A stretch of 47,368 nt of DNA, from the NCBI GenBank assembly GCA_035347995.1, contig DAOPQD010000018.1:1-47368 (forward strand), written 5' to 3'. Shown here piece after piece: positions 1-8,361 of the stretch. Both the position numbers and the translations under genes were made by a program. The DNA comes from JAAZNO01 sp012798275. GTDB taxonomy: Bacteria > Chloroflexota > Anaerolineae > B4-G1 > SLSP01. A model generated the notes under the pieces. The model was not told the DNA's origin, ran no database searches, and saw nothing but the letters and a program-made list of their open reading frames with translations. Positions within the stretch are counted from its first letter, which is position 1, and each line of letters starts with the position of its first letter.

Positions 1-36
1 GCTGCCGAAAACACGATTCCACACGGCCCCACAGCA

Positions 37-67
37 AACAAGGACGAGAGCGCATCTCGTCCTTGTT
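37..67 (-). terminator. hairpin after the amidohydrolase gene
   Basis: A perfect 13-bp stem (37-49 with 55-67) closes a 5-nt loop, beginning 18 bases past the amidohydrolase stop codon. The tail on the minus strand is not U-rich. The plus-strand tail (GTTATT) is slightly better, so it may also or mainly end transcription coming from the left of the window. Confidence 0.5.
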
Positions 68-84
68 GTTATTGCCGGGCGGGG

Positions 85-1524
85 TCACAGCCGCTGATAT
101 TCTTCGTGAACACGCTCGAACATGGGCCGACCTTCGGCCTGCGCCTGCATGTAATCTGCCGTGAACTTGTCACACCAGTAGTGAGCGCGGCCTATGATTT
201 CGGCTTCGTCCAGGAACGTGAATTTGCCGTCGCGACGCAAGAAATGCCCGTCTACCAGGGCGTCAGTCACCTCGGTGCCGGGGCCATTGACCGAAAGGAA
301 GAGCATCAACGTCCCCACGTTGAGGGGGAAGAGGCTGGTGTTGTGGGTCAAGTCAATCGTCACCACATCAGCGCGTTTGCCGACCTCCAGCGTGCCGATT
401 TGATCCTCCCAGCGCAGCGCCCGCGCGCTGCCCAACGTCGCCAGTTCAAAGGGTGTCCACGGCAGCAGGCCCCGCATGGGGCGCGGCATAATGGCGTGTT
501 GCTGCGAAACCGAGAGCATCACGTTGAACAGATTGTGCGTGGGGAAATCCGTCCCCAGGCCCACCTTGACGCCCTTGTGCAGCATGTAAGGCAGATAAGC
601 GCAATTGCCCAAAATGGAATTGGTCGGCGGGCAGTGGGCGATGGCCACCCCGTACTCGGCCATCATATCAATTTCCGCCTCGTTCAACGCCGCTCCATGA
701 TAGAAGAGCGTGCGCGGCGTCAACAGCCCCATATTCCGCAGGTGTTGGATTTGCCCCCCTTCATCAGCCCAGGTCGCATCGGCGCGCGTCTTCTCGTCAG
801 GCGCTTCGGCCACGTGCGTGCAGAACTGCACATCGTATTTCTCTGCCAGCGCCATGCCCCGCGCGAGCATGGATTGTGTGCTGTTGTACGTGGCGCTAGG
901 ATGGACGCCAATCCGAATGCGGCCGTCAGCGGTGTTGTGGTACTTCTGAATCGCTTCTTCGGTCAGCGCCAGGTAATCGTCCTCAGAGAGATAAGGCACC
1001 GCCTGCCCATGGCGAGCATCGGCGAGTTTGACGCTGGTGATCATCTGGACGTGGATGGCAGTGCGGACCCCGGATTCCAACGAGGCGCGGTAAACAGCAT
1101 CGGGGAAGGTAAAAGCGTTAGCCACAGTCGTGGTGCCGTGCTTGAGCACGTTGAGGATCCCCAACAATGTGAGATCGTACACGCTTTCCTCAGTAAACCA
1201 GTTGTAGGCGGGCCAGAGCACGCGAATGGCCGTATCCACGATGCCAGTCAAGGGCGTTTGAAGCCACCCAAAAATGTGGAACATGTGCGCCTCGCCGACA
1301 TGGTTGTGTGCATCCACCAACCCCGGCATCACGATCTTGTTCCGCGCATCCACGATGTCCACATCAGGCTGCTGCCCATACTGCGCTTCAAGTTCTTTGG
1401 ACGGCCCAATCGCTTTGACGATAGGTCCCTCAATGTACAAAGCGCCATCCTCCAGAATGCCGCCGAAGGGCGTGGGTTGGGTGATCAGAAAACGGCAATT
1501 GCGGAATAATACTTTACTGGTCAT
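85..1524 (-). CDS. COG0402-type amidohydrolase (chlorohydrolase/SAH deaminase-like)
   Basis: This is a metal-dependent hydrolase or deaminase of the TrzA/AtzA/MtaD group, 479 aa, probably cytoplasmic. Visible metal and active-site motifs are DAHNHV (usually NTHTH in the family), THVAEAPDE, HCPPTNSILG and LGTDFPTHN. The composite barrel ends in the usual GTLEVGKRADVV segment. I chose the ATG at 1524 because AGGAGAG lies about 5 bases upstream; an ATG 24 bases further up would place this Shine-Dalgarno inside the gene. It is monocistronic, with its own promoter upstream and a hairpin downstream. The substrate cannot be read from sequence: S-adenosylhomocysteine/methylthioadenosine, guanine or a chlorinated triazine are all family possibilities. 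Family call is firm, substrate unknown. Confidence 0.85.
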   Translation of the reverse strand: MTSKVLFRNCRFLITQPTPFGGILEDGALYIEGPIVKAIGPSKELEAQYGQQPDVDIVDARNKIVMPGLVDAHNHVGEAHMFHIFGWLQTPLTGIVDTAIRVLWPAYNWFTEESVYDLTLLGILNVLKHGTTTVANAFTFPDAVYRASLESGVRTAIHVQMITSVKLADARHGQAVPYLSEDDYLALTEEAIQKYHNTADGRIRIGVHPSATYNSTQSMLARGMALAEKYDVQFCTHVAEAPDEKTRADATWADEGGQIQHLRNMGLLTPRTLFYHGAALNEAEIDMMAEYGVAIAHCPPTNSILGNCAYLPYMLHKGVKVGLGTDFPTHNLFNVMLSVSQQHAIMPRPMRGLLPWTPFELATLGSARALRWEDQIGTLEVGKRADVVTIDLTHNTSLFPLNVGTLMLFLSVNGPGTEVTDALVDGHFLRRDGKFTFLDEAEIIGRAHYWCDKFTADYMQAQAEGRPMFERVHEEYQRL

Positions 1525-1600
1525 GGACTCTCTCCTCATGCTCAACACGTGTGATAGGGTACCGGAAACAAGTCAAAAACTAGCCAGAAACAACGAAAAT

Positions 1601-1629
1601 AGTATAACCCAACATCCAGGCTTTGTCAA
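1601..1629 (-). promoter_or_regulatory. sigma-70-type promoter for the amidohydrolase gene
   Basis: On the minus strand TTGACA (1629-1624), a 17-base spacer and TATACT (1606-1601) form a nearly perfect consensus promoter. The expected start near 1594 gives a leader of about 70 bases before the ATG at 1524. Confidence 0.75.
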
Positions 1630-1679
1630 CAGCACTTTCTTTGCTGCCGACGTTCCGTTCTGTCGATCGCCGCTCCGAC

Positions 1680-1718
1680 AAAAAAACAGCCGGCAACGCT
1701 TCCGTGTTGCCGGCTGTT
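1680..1718 (-). terminator. Rho-independent terminator of lon
   Basis: A perfect 13-bp GC-rich stem (1685-1697 with 1706-1718) has an 8-base loop. On the minus strand it is followed by a run of seven U (A run 1680-1686 on the plus strand). It begins 11 bases after the lon stop codon and separates lon from the amidohydrolase promoter. Confidence 0.9.
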
Positions 1719-1729
1719 ACGACTACGAA

Positions 1730-4330
1730 TCAGAACTCAATTTCCGGAGGCTCTGGCTCTTGCTCTTCCCCAGCAGGAGGTTCTTCGATCACGACGTTGA
1801 TTTCTCTGGCAGGCGAGGATGGAGACATCGCCTCGGGGGGCTCCTCCACGGCCGCAGGTTGCTCCGGCGCCGGGACGAGGGCGTGCTCCAGCACTTCCAG
1901 GATGTCTTCCACCGGGATCAGCTCCAGATCCTTGAGCACCTCTTCCGGTACGTCATCGAGATCCATCTCGTTGAGTTTGGGGAAAATGACCTTCTTGAGG
2001 CCAGCGCGATGCGCCGCCAGGATCTTGAGCTTCAGCCCGCCGATGGGCAAAACCTGTCCCTGGAGGGTCACCTCGCCGGTCATCGCCACCTGCGGGTCCA
2101 CCGGGCGGCGCGACAGCAACGACACCAGCGACGTGACCATGGTCACACCGGCGGAAGGGCCATCCTTCGGCACCGCACCGGTCGGCACGTGCAGGTGAAT
2201 CTTGCCGCGGACGGCCTCAGGCGAAAGCCCCAATTCCCTGGTGTGAGCCTCGACGTAGCTTAAGGCAATCCGTGCCGATTCGCGCATCACCTCGCCGAGC
2301 TTGCCGGTGAGAATCAACGTGCCGTCGCTGCCGGGCATCGAAGCCGATTCGACGAAGATCACCTCGCCGCCGGTCGGCGTCCACGCCAGGCCCGTCGCCA
2401 CACCCGGACGCTCCGTGCGCAGCGCCGCCTCGAAACGATAACGCGGCTTGCCTAAATACTCACGCACCTGCTCAGGTCCTACTACCACCGTACCGGTCAT
2501 GGCGCCCTCCGCCACCTGCGTGGCAATCTTGCGGCAGGCCTTGCCGATCTCGCGCTCCAACTCACGGACGCCCGCCTCGCGGGTATAATCGCGGATGATC
2601 AGGCGCAGGCTCTCCTCACTGAAGGTGACCTCCTCTGGCAGCAGACCGTTGACCCGCACCTGGCGCGGCACGAGATACTCCTGCGCGATGTGCACCTTGT
2701 CATACTCGGTGTAGCCGTCGAGATAGATCATCTCCATGCGGTCCAGCAACGGCGCCGGGATGGTCGAGGCCGTGTTGGCGGTGCAGATGAAGAGCACCTG
2801 ACTCAAATCGAAATCCACATCCAGATAGTGATCACGGAAGGCATGGTTCTGCTGGGGATCCAACACCTCCAGCAGCGCCGATGAAGGGTCGCCGCGCCAA
2901 TCCGCGCCGATCTTGTCCACCTCATCCAGCATGAACACCGGGTTTTTCACCTCAGCGCGCTTGATCGCCTGCATAATCCGTCCCGGCATCGCGCCGATGT
3001 AAGTGCGCCGATGTCCGCGGATTTCCGCCTCATCGTGCATCCCGCCCAGGCTCATGCGCGTGAACTTGCGGTTCAACGCGCGCGCTACCGACTGCCCCAA
3101 CGAGGTCTTGCCGACGCCCGGCGGGCCGACGAGCACCAAAATCGCGCCCAGGGCATTCTCCTCCCGCCCCTGCAAATCGCGCGTCGGGGCCTTGCCTTTG
3201 CCCTGCTGCGCCTCAGCGCCGCCTTCAACTTTGGCTTCTGGAGCAGCTGCTTCACGTTCCGCGCGCAGCTTGCGCACGGCCAGGAACTCCAGGATGCGCT
3301 CCTTCACATCCTGCAGGTCGTAGTGATCCTCGTCGAGGACGCGACGCGCATGGGCAATGTCGAGCTGGTCCTCCGTCGCCGCCTGCCAGGGCAGGGCAAT
3401 CAGCCAATCGAGGTAAGTCTTGATGACCCAGTACTCTGCGGCCTGAGGCGGCATCTTCTCCAAACGGTCCAGCTCTCGCAGCGCTTCCTCTTTGGCCTCG
3501 TCGGTCATGCCACAGCTCTCGATTTTCTGGCGGTACTCCTCGGCCTCACGGCGGCCCTCATCCCCTTCTCCCAATTCCTGGCGGATCGCCTCCATCTGCT
3601 GGCGGAGGAAGTATTCGCGTTGCGATTTCTCGATCTCCTCCTTGGCTTTTTCCTGAATTTGCTGACCCACCTGCCGCACTTCCAGCTCCCGCGCCAGAAC
3701 CCGGCTGAGATACTGCATCTTGTCGGTCAGAGCGTCCATCTCCAGGATCTTCTGCGCATCCTCGACGCCCACTCGCAGGTTGGAGGCCAGCAAGTAGACC
3801 AACAACCGCGCGTCCTCCAGCTGTTGGATGAAGCGAATGGCCTCCTCCGGGAACTGCGGAATCAAGGCGGCCAGCTCAGTCGCTACCTCAATCAAAGAAC
3901 GGCGCAACGCCTCCTCGACGACAGTGTCGGCGACGAGATCCGGCGTGAGCTGAATGCGCGCCTTCAGATAAGGCGTGTCCTGCGTCCACTGCTGGACCCG
4001 AAAACGTTCCAGGCCCTGGATGAACACCGTCAACGTCCCATCCTGGCCGCGCATCACCCGATGGATCATCGCCACCGTGCCGACCTGGAAAACCTCGTCC
4101 GCCCCCGGAATCTCCACCGACGGGTCCTTCATCGTCACGAGGCCCACCAGACGATTGCCCCGCTCCACATCCTCGATCAGAGCGATCGAGCGCGGAATAC
4201 CCACCGCCAACGGCATCACAATAAAAGGAAAGGCCACGGTATTGCGCAACGGCAGAATCGGCAATTCTGCCGGAATCTCATGCAACAACGCCTCGAAATT
4301 TTGATCTTGCATATTGAACCAGGGTATCAT
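1730..4330 (-). CDS. lon: ATP-dependent protease La (Lon)
   Basis: Lon is the soluble AAA+ serine protease that degrades damaged and regulatory proteins. The 866-aa protein has the Lon N domain (LPLRNTVAFPF near the start), a coiled-coil middle, an AAA+ module with Walker A GPPGVGKTS and Walker B VFMLDEVDK, and the protease domain with catalytic Ser726 in PKDGPSAG and Lys769 in GGLKLK. The S-to-K spacing of 43 matches the family. Two oddities: an Ala/Glu/Lys-rich insert just before Walker A (EAKVEGGAEAQQGKGK), and an acidic, proline-rich C-terminal tail of about 50 residues. These make it longer than the usual 780-820 aa. The ATG at 4330 has AAGGAGGGG upstream. It is monocistronic, with its own promoter and terminator. 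Confidence 0.97.
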   Translation of the reverse strand: MIPWFNMQDQNFEALLHEIPAELPILPLRNTVAFPFIVMPLAVGIPRSIALIEDVERGNRLVGLVTMKDPSVEIPGADEVFQVGTVAMIHRVMRGQDGTLTVFIQGLERFRVQQWTQDTPYLKARIQLTPDLVADTVVEEALRRSLIEVATELAALIPQFPEEAIRFIQQLEDARLLVYLLASNLRVGVEDAQKILEMDALTDKMQYLSRVLARELEVRQVGQQIQEKAKEEIEKSQREYFLRQQMEAIRQELGEGDEGRREAEEYRQKIESCGMTDEAKEEALRELDRLEKMPPQAAEYWVIKTYLDWLIALPWQAATEDQLDIAHARRVLDEDHYDLQDVKERILEFLAVRKLRAEREAAAPEAKVEGGAEAQQGKGKAPTRDLQGREENALGAILVLVGPPGVGKTSLGQSVARALNRKFTRMSLGGMHDEAEIRGHRRTYIGAMPGRIMQAIKRAEVKNPVFMLDEVDKIGADWRGDPSSALLEVLDPQQNHAFRDHYLDVDFDLSQVLFICTANTASTIPAPLLDRMEMIYLDGYTEYDKVHIAQEYLVPRQVRVNGLLPEEVTFSEESLRLIIRDYTREAGVRELEREIGKACRKIATQVAEGAMTGTVVVGPEQVREYLGKPRYRFEAALRTERPGVATGLAWTPTGGEVIFVESASMPGSDGTLILTGKLGEVMRESARIALSYVEAHTRELGLSPEAVRGKIHLHVPTGAVPKDGPSAGVTMVTSLVSLLSRRPVDPQVAMTGEVTLQGQVLPIGGLKLKILAAHRAGLKKVIFPKLNEMDLDDVPEEVLKDLELIPVEDILEVLEHALVPAPEQPAAVEEPPEAMSPSSPAREINVVIEEPPAGEEQEPEPPEIEF

Positions 4331-4392
4331 AATTTCCCCTCCTTGTGCACTTGCTCACCCAGCGATAAAACGCCAGGGGGATACTGTGCGAG

Positions 4393-4401
4393 ATTATAAC
4401 A
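4393..4401 (-). promoter_or_regulatory. extended -10 promoter of lon
   Basis: The minus strand reads TGTTATAAT, an extended -10 with a perfect TATAAT (4398-4393). No convincing -35 is visible (ATGTAT at the 17-base position). The predicted leader of about 55 bases carries the strong Shine-Dalgarno. No HrcA/CIRCE inverted repeat is seen nearby. Confidence 0.6.
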
Positions 4402-4501
4402 CCATCGCATTAGAAATACATAAGTTTTGACGACCAATTTTCGTCACAGCTTGCTCCCTGAGCCCCTGGATTTACAATCCCACCACAGGAGGTCGCTGTC
4501 C

Positions 4502-5335
4502 ATGATGCTGATTGACACCCACGTCCATCTTCAGAACGCTGCCTATGCCGACGATCTGCACGCCGTGCTGGAGCGAGCCGCGTCGGCAGGTGTACGCGCC
4601 GCGGTGTTGCCGGGGAGCACCCTCGCCGAGGCGCGCGCCGCCGTGGCCCTGGCGGAACGTTTCGCCGCTGAGCCCTGCGCCCTGTATGCCGCCGTGGGGA
4701 TCCATCCCACCGATGCAGACACGCTCACCGGGGACGCCCTCACAGAACTGCGGGACCTGGCTCGCCATCCCCGCGTCGTGGCCATCGGCGAAATCGGCCT
4801 GGATTATTACTGGCCCGGACAGCCCCACCGCTTCTGGCCCTGCGCGGAACCGCCGCAACAGCGGAAAGCCCTGGCGCAGCAGCTTGAACTTGCCGCTGAC
4901 CTGCGGCTTCCCCTCATCATCCACGATCGGGACGCCCACGAAGACACGTTGGCCATGTTGGCGGAATGGGTTCAAGGGGATCCTGACCGGACGGGGACGC
5001 TGCACGCTTACGCCGCCGGCCCTTCCCGGCTGGCGGAAGCCCTGGCGTTGGGATTCTACATTGGAATGGATGGCCCCGTCACCTACCGCAAAGCGACGGG
5101 ATTACAAGAGGTCGCCCGTCAGACGCCGTTGGAGCGGCTGCTGCTGGAGACCGATGGCCCCTATCTGCCGCCACATCCACACCGTGGAGAACGTAACGAG
5201 CCGGCATATTTGCCGCTGATCGCGCACCGGATCGCCGAAGCGCGCGCCCTCCCCGTTGAGGCGATCGCCGCCGCAAGCACCCGGAACGCCTGTCGGCTGT
5301 TTGGGCTACGCCTCCCAAAGGCGGAAAATCCATGA
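4502..5335 (+). CDS. TatD family metal-dependent DNase/hydrolase
   Basis: A 277-aa TIM-barrel hydrolase of the TatD family; members are metal-dependent 3'-5' exonucleases acting in DNA repair or RNA/DNA turnover. Motifs: DTHVH at the N terminus, GEIGLDYY (Glu metal ligand), PLIIHDRDAHEDT, and ETDGPYLPP near the C terminus. The segment that is normally HCFSGS reads HAYAAGP, keeping the His but losing the usual CFSGS. The start was set at the ATG at 4502 because AGGAGG (4487-4492) lies 9 bases upstream; a longer reading frame has no such signal. The stop is 25 bases from the convergent gene's stop. Diverges from lon over a 170-base region. Confidence 0.88.
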   Translation: MMLIDTHVHLQNAAYADDLHAVLERAASAGVRAAVLPGSTLAEARAAVALAERFAAEPCALYAAVGIHPTDADTLTGDALTELRDLARHPRVVAIGEIGLDYYWPGQPHRFWPCAEPPQQRKALAQQLELAADLRLPLIIHDRDAHEDTLAMLAEWVQGDPDRTGTLHAYAAGPSRLAEALALGFYIGMDGPVTYRKATGLQEVARQTPLERLLLETDGPYLPPHPHRGERNEPAYLPLIAHRIAEARALPVEAIAAASTRNACRLFGLRLPKAENP

Positions 5336-5360
5336 GCAGGACGGGGCAGCTCGCGCTCCT

Positions 5361-6065
5361 TCAGGCCGTCTCCATCGCCGCTCGCGCCAGCAAAACCACG
5401 ATCACCAGCACGATCAGGATTCCACAAATCAGGCCTGGCAACCAGAAACCGCCCAGGCCAAAAACGGTTCCCAGCGCTATCAACCCCATGAGGGCCGCGC
5501 GCCCCATCCCCTCCTGCGACAAGCGCCCTTCCAGGGGACGATGCGCCCGGTTCCACAGATAAAAGCCCCCACCCAACAACAGCGCCAGCGCGAACAGCGT
5601 CAACAGCACGAGCTGCCCGCCGGTCAGAAACGGGACATCCAGCGCCAGAACGCCACAGGCCGAGGTGCGCGAGGGCAAGGGATAAGCGGGCGCCTGGTAC
5701 ACTCGCGCCAGGATGAAATACTTCCAGGCGGCGTCGTCCGTCGTCACCTGCCAGGTCAGCTGGCGCTTTTCCCCCGGCGCCAGCTCGAGAAAGAGCGCGT
5801 CCTCGCGGATTAAGGACACAAAACCGTCGGTCACATGGAAGTAAACCCGTGGCTTGATGGTCCACTCCAACGTATTCTCAAAAGTGGCCCGAACCTCGCC
5901 GACCTCGCGGGGTGTGATCAACACCGGACACCGCAACGTCGTCAGCGGCGCATCGGCTCTCTGAGAAGCGTCGAACAGAAAAGCCTCCATGTCCGCCCAG
6001 ACCGCGCTGCCGAAAAACACGACCCCTAGCAACACGCCCAGCGCGAAAAGAAACCTGCCTGTCAT
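5361..6065 (-). CDS. membrane-anchored protein of unknown function
   Basis: I do not recognise this 234-aa protein. From the ATG at 6065 it has a clean signal sequence (FLFALGVLLGVVFFGSAVWA), then an extracytoplasmic part of about 110 residues rich in beta-type sequence (TFENTLEWTIKPRVYFHVTD, ELAPGEKRQLTWQV). That part resembles NEW3/immunoglobulin-like sandwiches that stabilise envelope proteins. Three hydrophobic helices follow (LVLLTLFALALLLGG, ALMGLIALGTVFGLGG, GLICGILIVLVIVVLLA). Two Cys in the outer domain could form a disulfide. The start is uncertain: no good Shine-Dalgarno precedes it, and the frame is open to 6152. A possible -10, TAGAAT (6156-6151), lies upstream. Monocistronic; role unknown. 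Confidence 0.6.
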   Translation of the reverse strand: MTGRFLFALGVLLGVVFFGSAVWADMEAFLFDASQRADAPLTTLRCPVLITPREVGEVRATFENTLEWTIKPRVYFHVTDGFVSLIREDALFLELAPGEKRQLTWQVTTDDAAWKYFILARVYQAPAYPLPSRTSACGVLALDVPFLTGGQLVLLTLFALALLLGGGFYLWNRAHRPLEGRLSQEGMGRAALMGLIALGTVFGLGGFWLPGLICGILIVLVIVVLLARAAMETA

Positions 6066-6264
6066 GCTCGCTGCGTTGCGTCGAAACCTCACCTGCGCCT
6101 CCCGAAAGCAATCAACCGTGTTCCGCTTGCCATCTGCCAGCGTCGAGTGCATTCTACCGCAATTTTGTCGGCGTGCTACCGTTGAGAGCCCCCCTTCGTC
6201 GTGAGAGGCCGCGACATTCTGCCCCTCGCGCGCTTTCCGCCTTCTGTGACGTCGCTGCCGTTTC

Positions 6265-6273
6265 TGGTATAAT
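6265..6273 (+). promoter_or_regulatory. extended -10 promoter of the polyprenyl synthase operon
   Basis: TGGTATAAT is an extended -10 with a perfect TATAAT at 6268-6273; the -35 region (TGTGAC) is weak. The expected start near 6280 falls inside the left arm of the repeat element at 6276-6396. The roughly 155-base leader would therefore contain almost the whole element. Confidence 0.55.
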
Positions 6274-6275
6274 AG

Positions 6276-6396
6276 GTAACTGTTCAGCCTGGTGCCAGGT
6301 AGCCAGACGCCGATGGATGGACTTTTGTAACTTGATTCTAATCTCCAGCAGTCGCCGAAAAATAGCGCTTTTTTTAGTCAGTGGCTGAACAGTTAC
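6276..6396. repeat. 121-bp MITE-like element with 14-bp terminal inverted repeats
   Basis: The ends GTAACTGTTCAGCC (6276-6289) and its exact reverse complement (6383-6396) enclose a non-coding 121-bp unit. The right 57 bases match, in reverse complement, the sequence from 27301 at about 46 of 57 positions. The left 22 bases match 14758-14779 at 21 of 22. This makes it a dispersed element and not a one-off hairpin. No target-site duplication is obvious. It lies between the minus-strand gene ending at 6065 and the GTG at 6435, and fills most of this 370-base gene-free stretch. Confidence 0.75.
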
Positions 6397-6434
6397 TTAT
6401 CATAGCGGCAAAAACAGCCCGTCCGATCAATATC

Positions 6435-7409
6435 GTGAACACACAAAGCGAATTTCAATATCGTAGCCTGTTACAAGCAGAGCTTCAAGAAGTTGAGGCG
6501 CGACTTCTGGAGATGCCCGCCAATGCGCCGCCAGAGGTGACGCAGGCCCTGCGAGGAGTCATCGCCAGCGGCGGCAAACGCCTGCGCCCCGTCCTGACGC
6601 TGCTCTCCGCCCATCTGTGCTCGGCGCCGCTCGCGCGAGTCATCCCGGTCGCTGCCGGCATTGAATTGCTCCACACCGCCACGTTGATCCATGACGACCT
6701 CATTGACAACGCGACCATGCGGCGGGGACATCCCACCCTCAACGCACAGTGGAGCCCGCCGGCGACCGTGCTCGCGGGGGATTGGGTGTTTGCCCGGGCG
6801 GCGGCGCTGGCAGCGCAAGGACAGAATCTTAAAGTCGTAGAACGTTTTTCGGCCACCCTGGGGATCATTTGCGCGGGCGAGCTCAGCCAATTCTTCAGCA
6901 GACGCGGCCAGGCGCCCACCTACGAGGATTACGAACGCCGCATTTTTGCCAAGACGGCCTCCCTGTTTGCGCTGGCCATGGAAGTCGGCCCGCAAATTGC
7001 CGAAAGTGCGCCGGAGGACGTCGCCGCGTTATCGCGCTTCGGGGCGCTGCTTGGCAACGCCTTCCAAATCACCGATGACGTCCTGGATTTCGTGGGAGAT
7101 GAGGCCACGTTGGGGAAACCCGTCGGCAGCGATCTCCAGCAGGGGCTGGTCACCCTGCCGGTGTTGGAATATTTGAAGCTGCATCCCGAAGACTCCCGGG
7201 TGCGCGAGATTCTGCACACGCCGGGGAACGCCGACATGCTGCGAGATCTCGTCGCCGATCTGCGCGCGTCCGGCGCCATCGCCAGCGCCATGAGCGTCGC
7301 CGAGGGCCACATCCAGACGGCGCTCGCCCTGCTCAACGACTTCCCCCCTTCCCCCTACCGGCAGGCCATAGAGGAGATTGCCGCCTTTGCCGTCCGCCGC
7401 CCCTACTGA
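6435..7409 (+). CDS. polyprenyl diphosphate synthase (trans-isoprenyl)
   Basis: This enzyme condenses isopentenyl diphosphate onto allylic diphosphates to give long chains for quinone side chains or lipid carriers. About 324 aa, the usual length. Motifs: GGKRLRP (substrate Lys/Arg), first Asp-rich motif DDLIDNATMRRG, second DDVLDFVGDE followed by GKPVGSDLQQG. The DDxxD spacing without insertion fits the medium/long-chain (heptaprenyl/octaprenyl) class. The GTG at 6435 gives a normal length but has no strong Shine-Dalgarno. The open frame extends to a GTG at 6381 inside the repeat, which I regard as accidental. First gene of a four-gene unit with the glycosyltransferase, EamA and M28 genes, which hints at envelope or lipid-linked chemistry. 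A quinone role is equally possible. Confidence 0.88.
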   Translation: MNTQSEFQYRSLLQAELQEVEARLLEMPANAPPEVTQALRGVIASGGKRLRPVLTLLSAHLCSAPLARVIPVAAGIELLHTATLIHDDLIDNATMRRGHPTLNAQWSPPATVLAGDWVFARAAALAAQGQNLKVVERFSATLGIICAGELSQFFSRRGQAPTYEDYERRIFAKTASLFALAMEVGPQIAESAPEDVAALSRFGALLGNAFQITDDVLDFVGDEATLGKPVGSDLQQGLVTLPVLEYLKLHPEDSRVREILHTPGNADMLRDLVADLRASGAIASAMSVAEGHIQTALALLNDFPPSPYRQAIEEIAAFAVRRPY

Positions 7410-8361
7410 AACCTCGCTCTCGGTCATCATCGTGAGCTGGAATGTGCGTGACTTGCTGCGCCGCGCCCTGCTCTCCATCTTCGCCGCATGGGGGGCGCGC
7501 GACGGGCTGGAAGTCATCGTTGTGGACAACGCCTCGACTGATGGGAGCGTCGCCATGCTGCGCGATGAATTTCCTCGCGTCAGCGTCATCGCTAACGCCG
7601 ACAACCTCGGCTTCACGAGGGCTACCAACCAGGGCCTGGCCGCAGCGCACGGCGCGCAGCTACTACTCCTCAATCCCGACACGGAAATTGTAGGGGACGC
7701 TCTGCACACACTTTCTGACTACGCGAAAGGGCACCCCGCCGCCGGTATGCTCGGCCCCCAACTCCTCAACCCCGACGGCACCCTACAGTCCTCCCGCCGC
7801 CGCTTCCCTACCCTGCCCGTGCTATTCCTGGAAAGCACCTGGCTGCAAGGACTCGCCCCCCGCAAACTCCTGCGCCAGTATTACCTGGAAGATCAACCAG
7901 ACGAGGTGTGTCAGCCGGTGGATTGGATCACCGGCGCGGCGATGTTCACCCGCCGCGAAGTCGTCGCGCAGGTCGGCGGGATGGACGAGCGCTTCTTCAT
8001 GTACTCAGAGGAGCTTGATTGGTGTCGTCGCATCAAAGCGGCGGGATGGGACATCCACTACATCCCCGCCGCGCGCATCATCCACCACGAGGGCAAGAGC
8101 AGCGAGCAGGTCGTCGCCGCACGGCACATCCACTTCCAAACGAGCAAGGTGCAGTACGCGCGGAAGTATCACGGCGTGTTCATCGCCGAACTCCTGCGCC
8201 TCTGGCTGTTAGGACAATACGTCTGGCAAACAGGCCTCGAAGCGGCGAAATGGGCGCTGGGCAACCGGCGTCCCCTGCGCGCGGCACGCATCGCCGCTTA
8301 CTGCTGCGTGCTCCGCAGCGGACTGCGCTGCCGACATCCCCTTCAAGGAGCGTCCTCATGA
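7387..8361 (+). CDS. family 2 glycosyltransferase (rhamnosyltransferase-like)
   Basis: An inverting GT-A glycosyltransferase of about 324 aa, likely acting at the inner membrane face on a lipid-linked or surface glycan. Motifs: SVIIVSWN, VVDNASTDGS, NLGFTRATNQG, LLLNPDTE (in place of a strict DxD), EELDWCRRIKAAGW and a late IIHHEGKSS. The N-terminal region overlaps the polyprenyl synthase end. The TTG at 7387 has GAGGAG 10 bases upstream and is preferred; a TTG at 7378 is in frame but only one base from that signal. No AUG is available near the first strand. The stop overlaps the ATG of the next gene (ATGA), indicating translational coupling. Acceptor and sugar are unknown. Confidence 0.85.
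   Translation: MPSAAPTETSLSVIIVSWNVRDLLRRALLSIFAAWGARDGLEVIVVDNASTDGSVAMLRDEFPRVSVIANADNLGFTRATNQGLAAAHGAQLLLLNPDTEIVGDALHTLSDYAKGHPAAGMLGPQLLNPDGTLQSSRRRFPTLPVLFLESTWLQGLAPRKLLRQYYLEDQPDEVCQPVDWITGAAMFTRREVVAQVGGMDERFFMYSEELDWCRRIKAAGWDIHYIPAARIIHHEGKSSEQVVAARHIHFQTSKVQYARKYHGVFIAELLRLWLLGQYVWQTGLEAAKWALGNRRPLRAARIAAYCCVLRSGLRCRHPLQGASS

Noticed and set aside
106..1509. Long open frame (467 codons) opposite the amidohydrolase gene
   Set aside because: It is an antisense shadow of a high-GC gene: no Shine-Dalgarno, no recognisable domain and low-complexity His/Arg-rich translation.
3011..4399. Long open frame (462 codons) opposite lon
   Set aside because: Antisense to conserved Lon motifs; composition (Leu/Gln/His/Arg) is typical of shadow frames.
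6381..6434. GTG at 6381 as the polyprenyl synthase start
   Set aside because: It lies inside the terminal inverted repeat of the dispersed element, and the added residues do not resemble the family N terminus.
8019..8357. N-terminal extension of the EamA transporter into the glycosyltransferase gene
   Set aside because: The extension is Arg/His-rich shadow sequence. The ATG at 8358 has a Shine-Dalgarno and the family N terminus.
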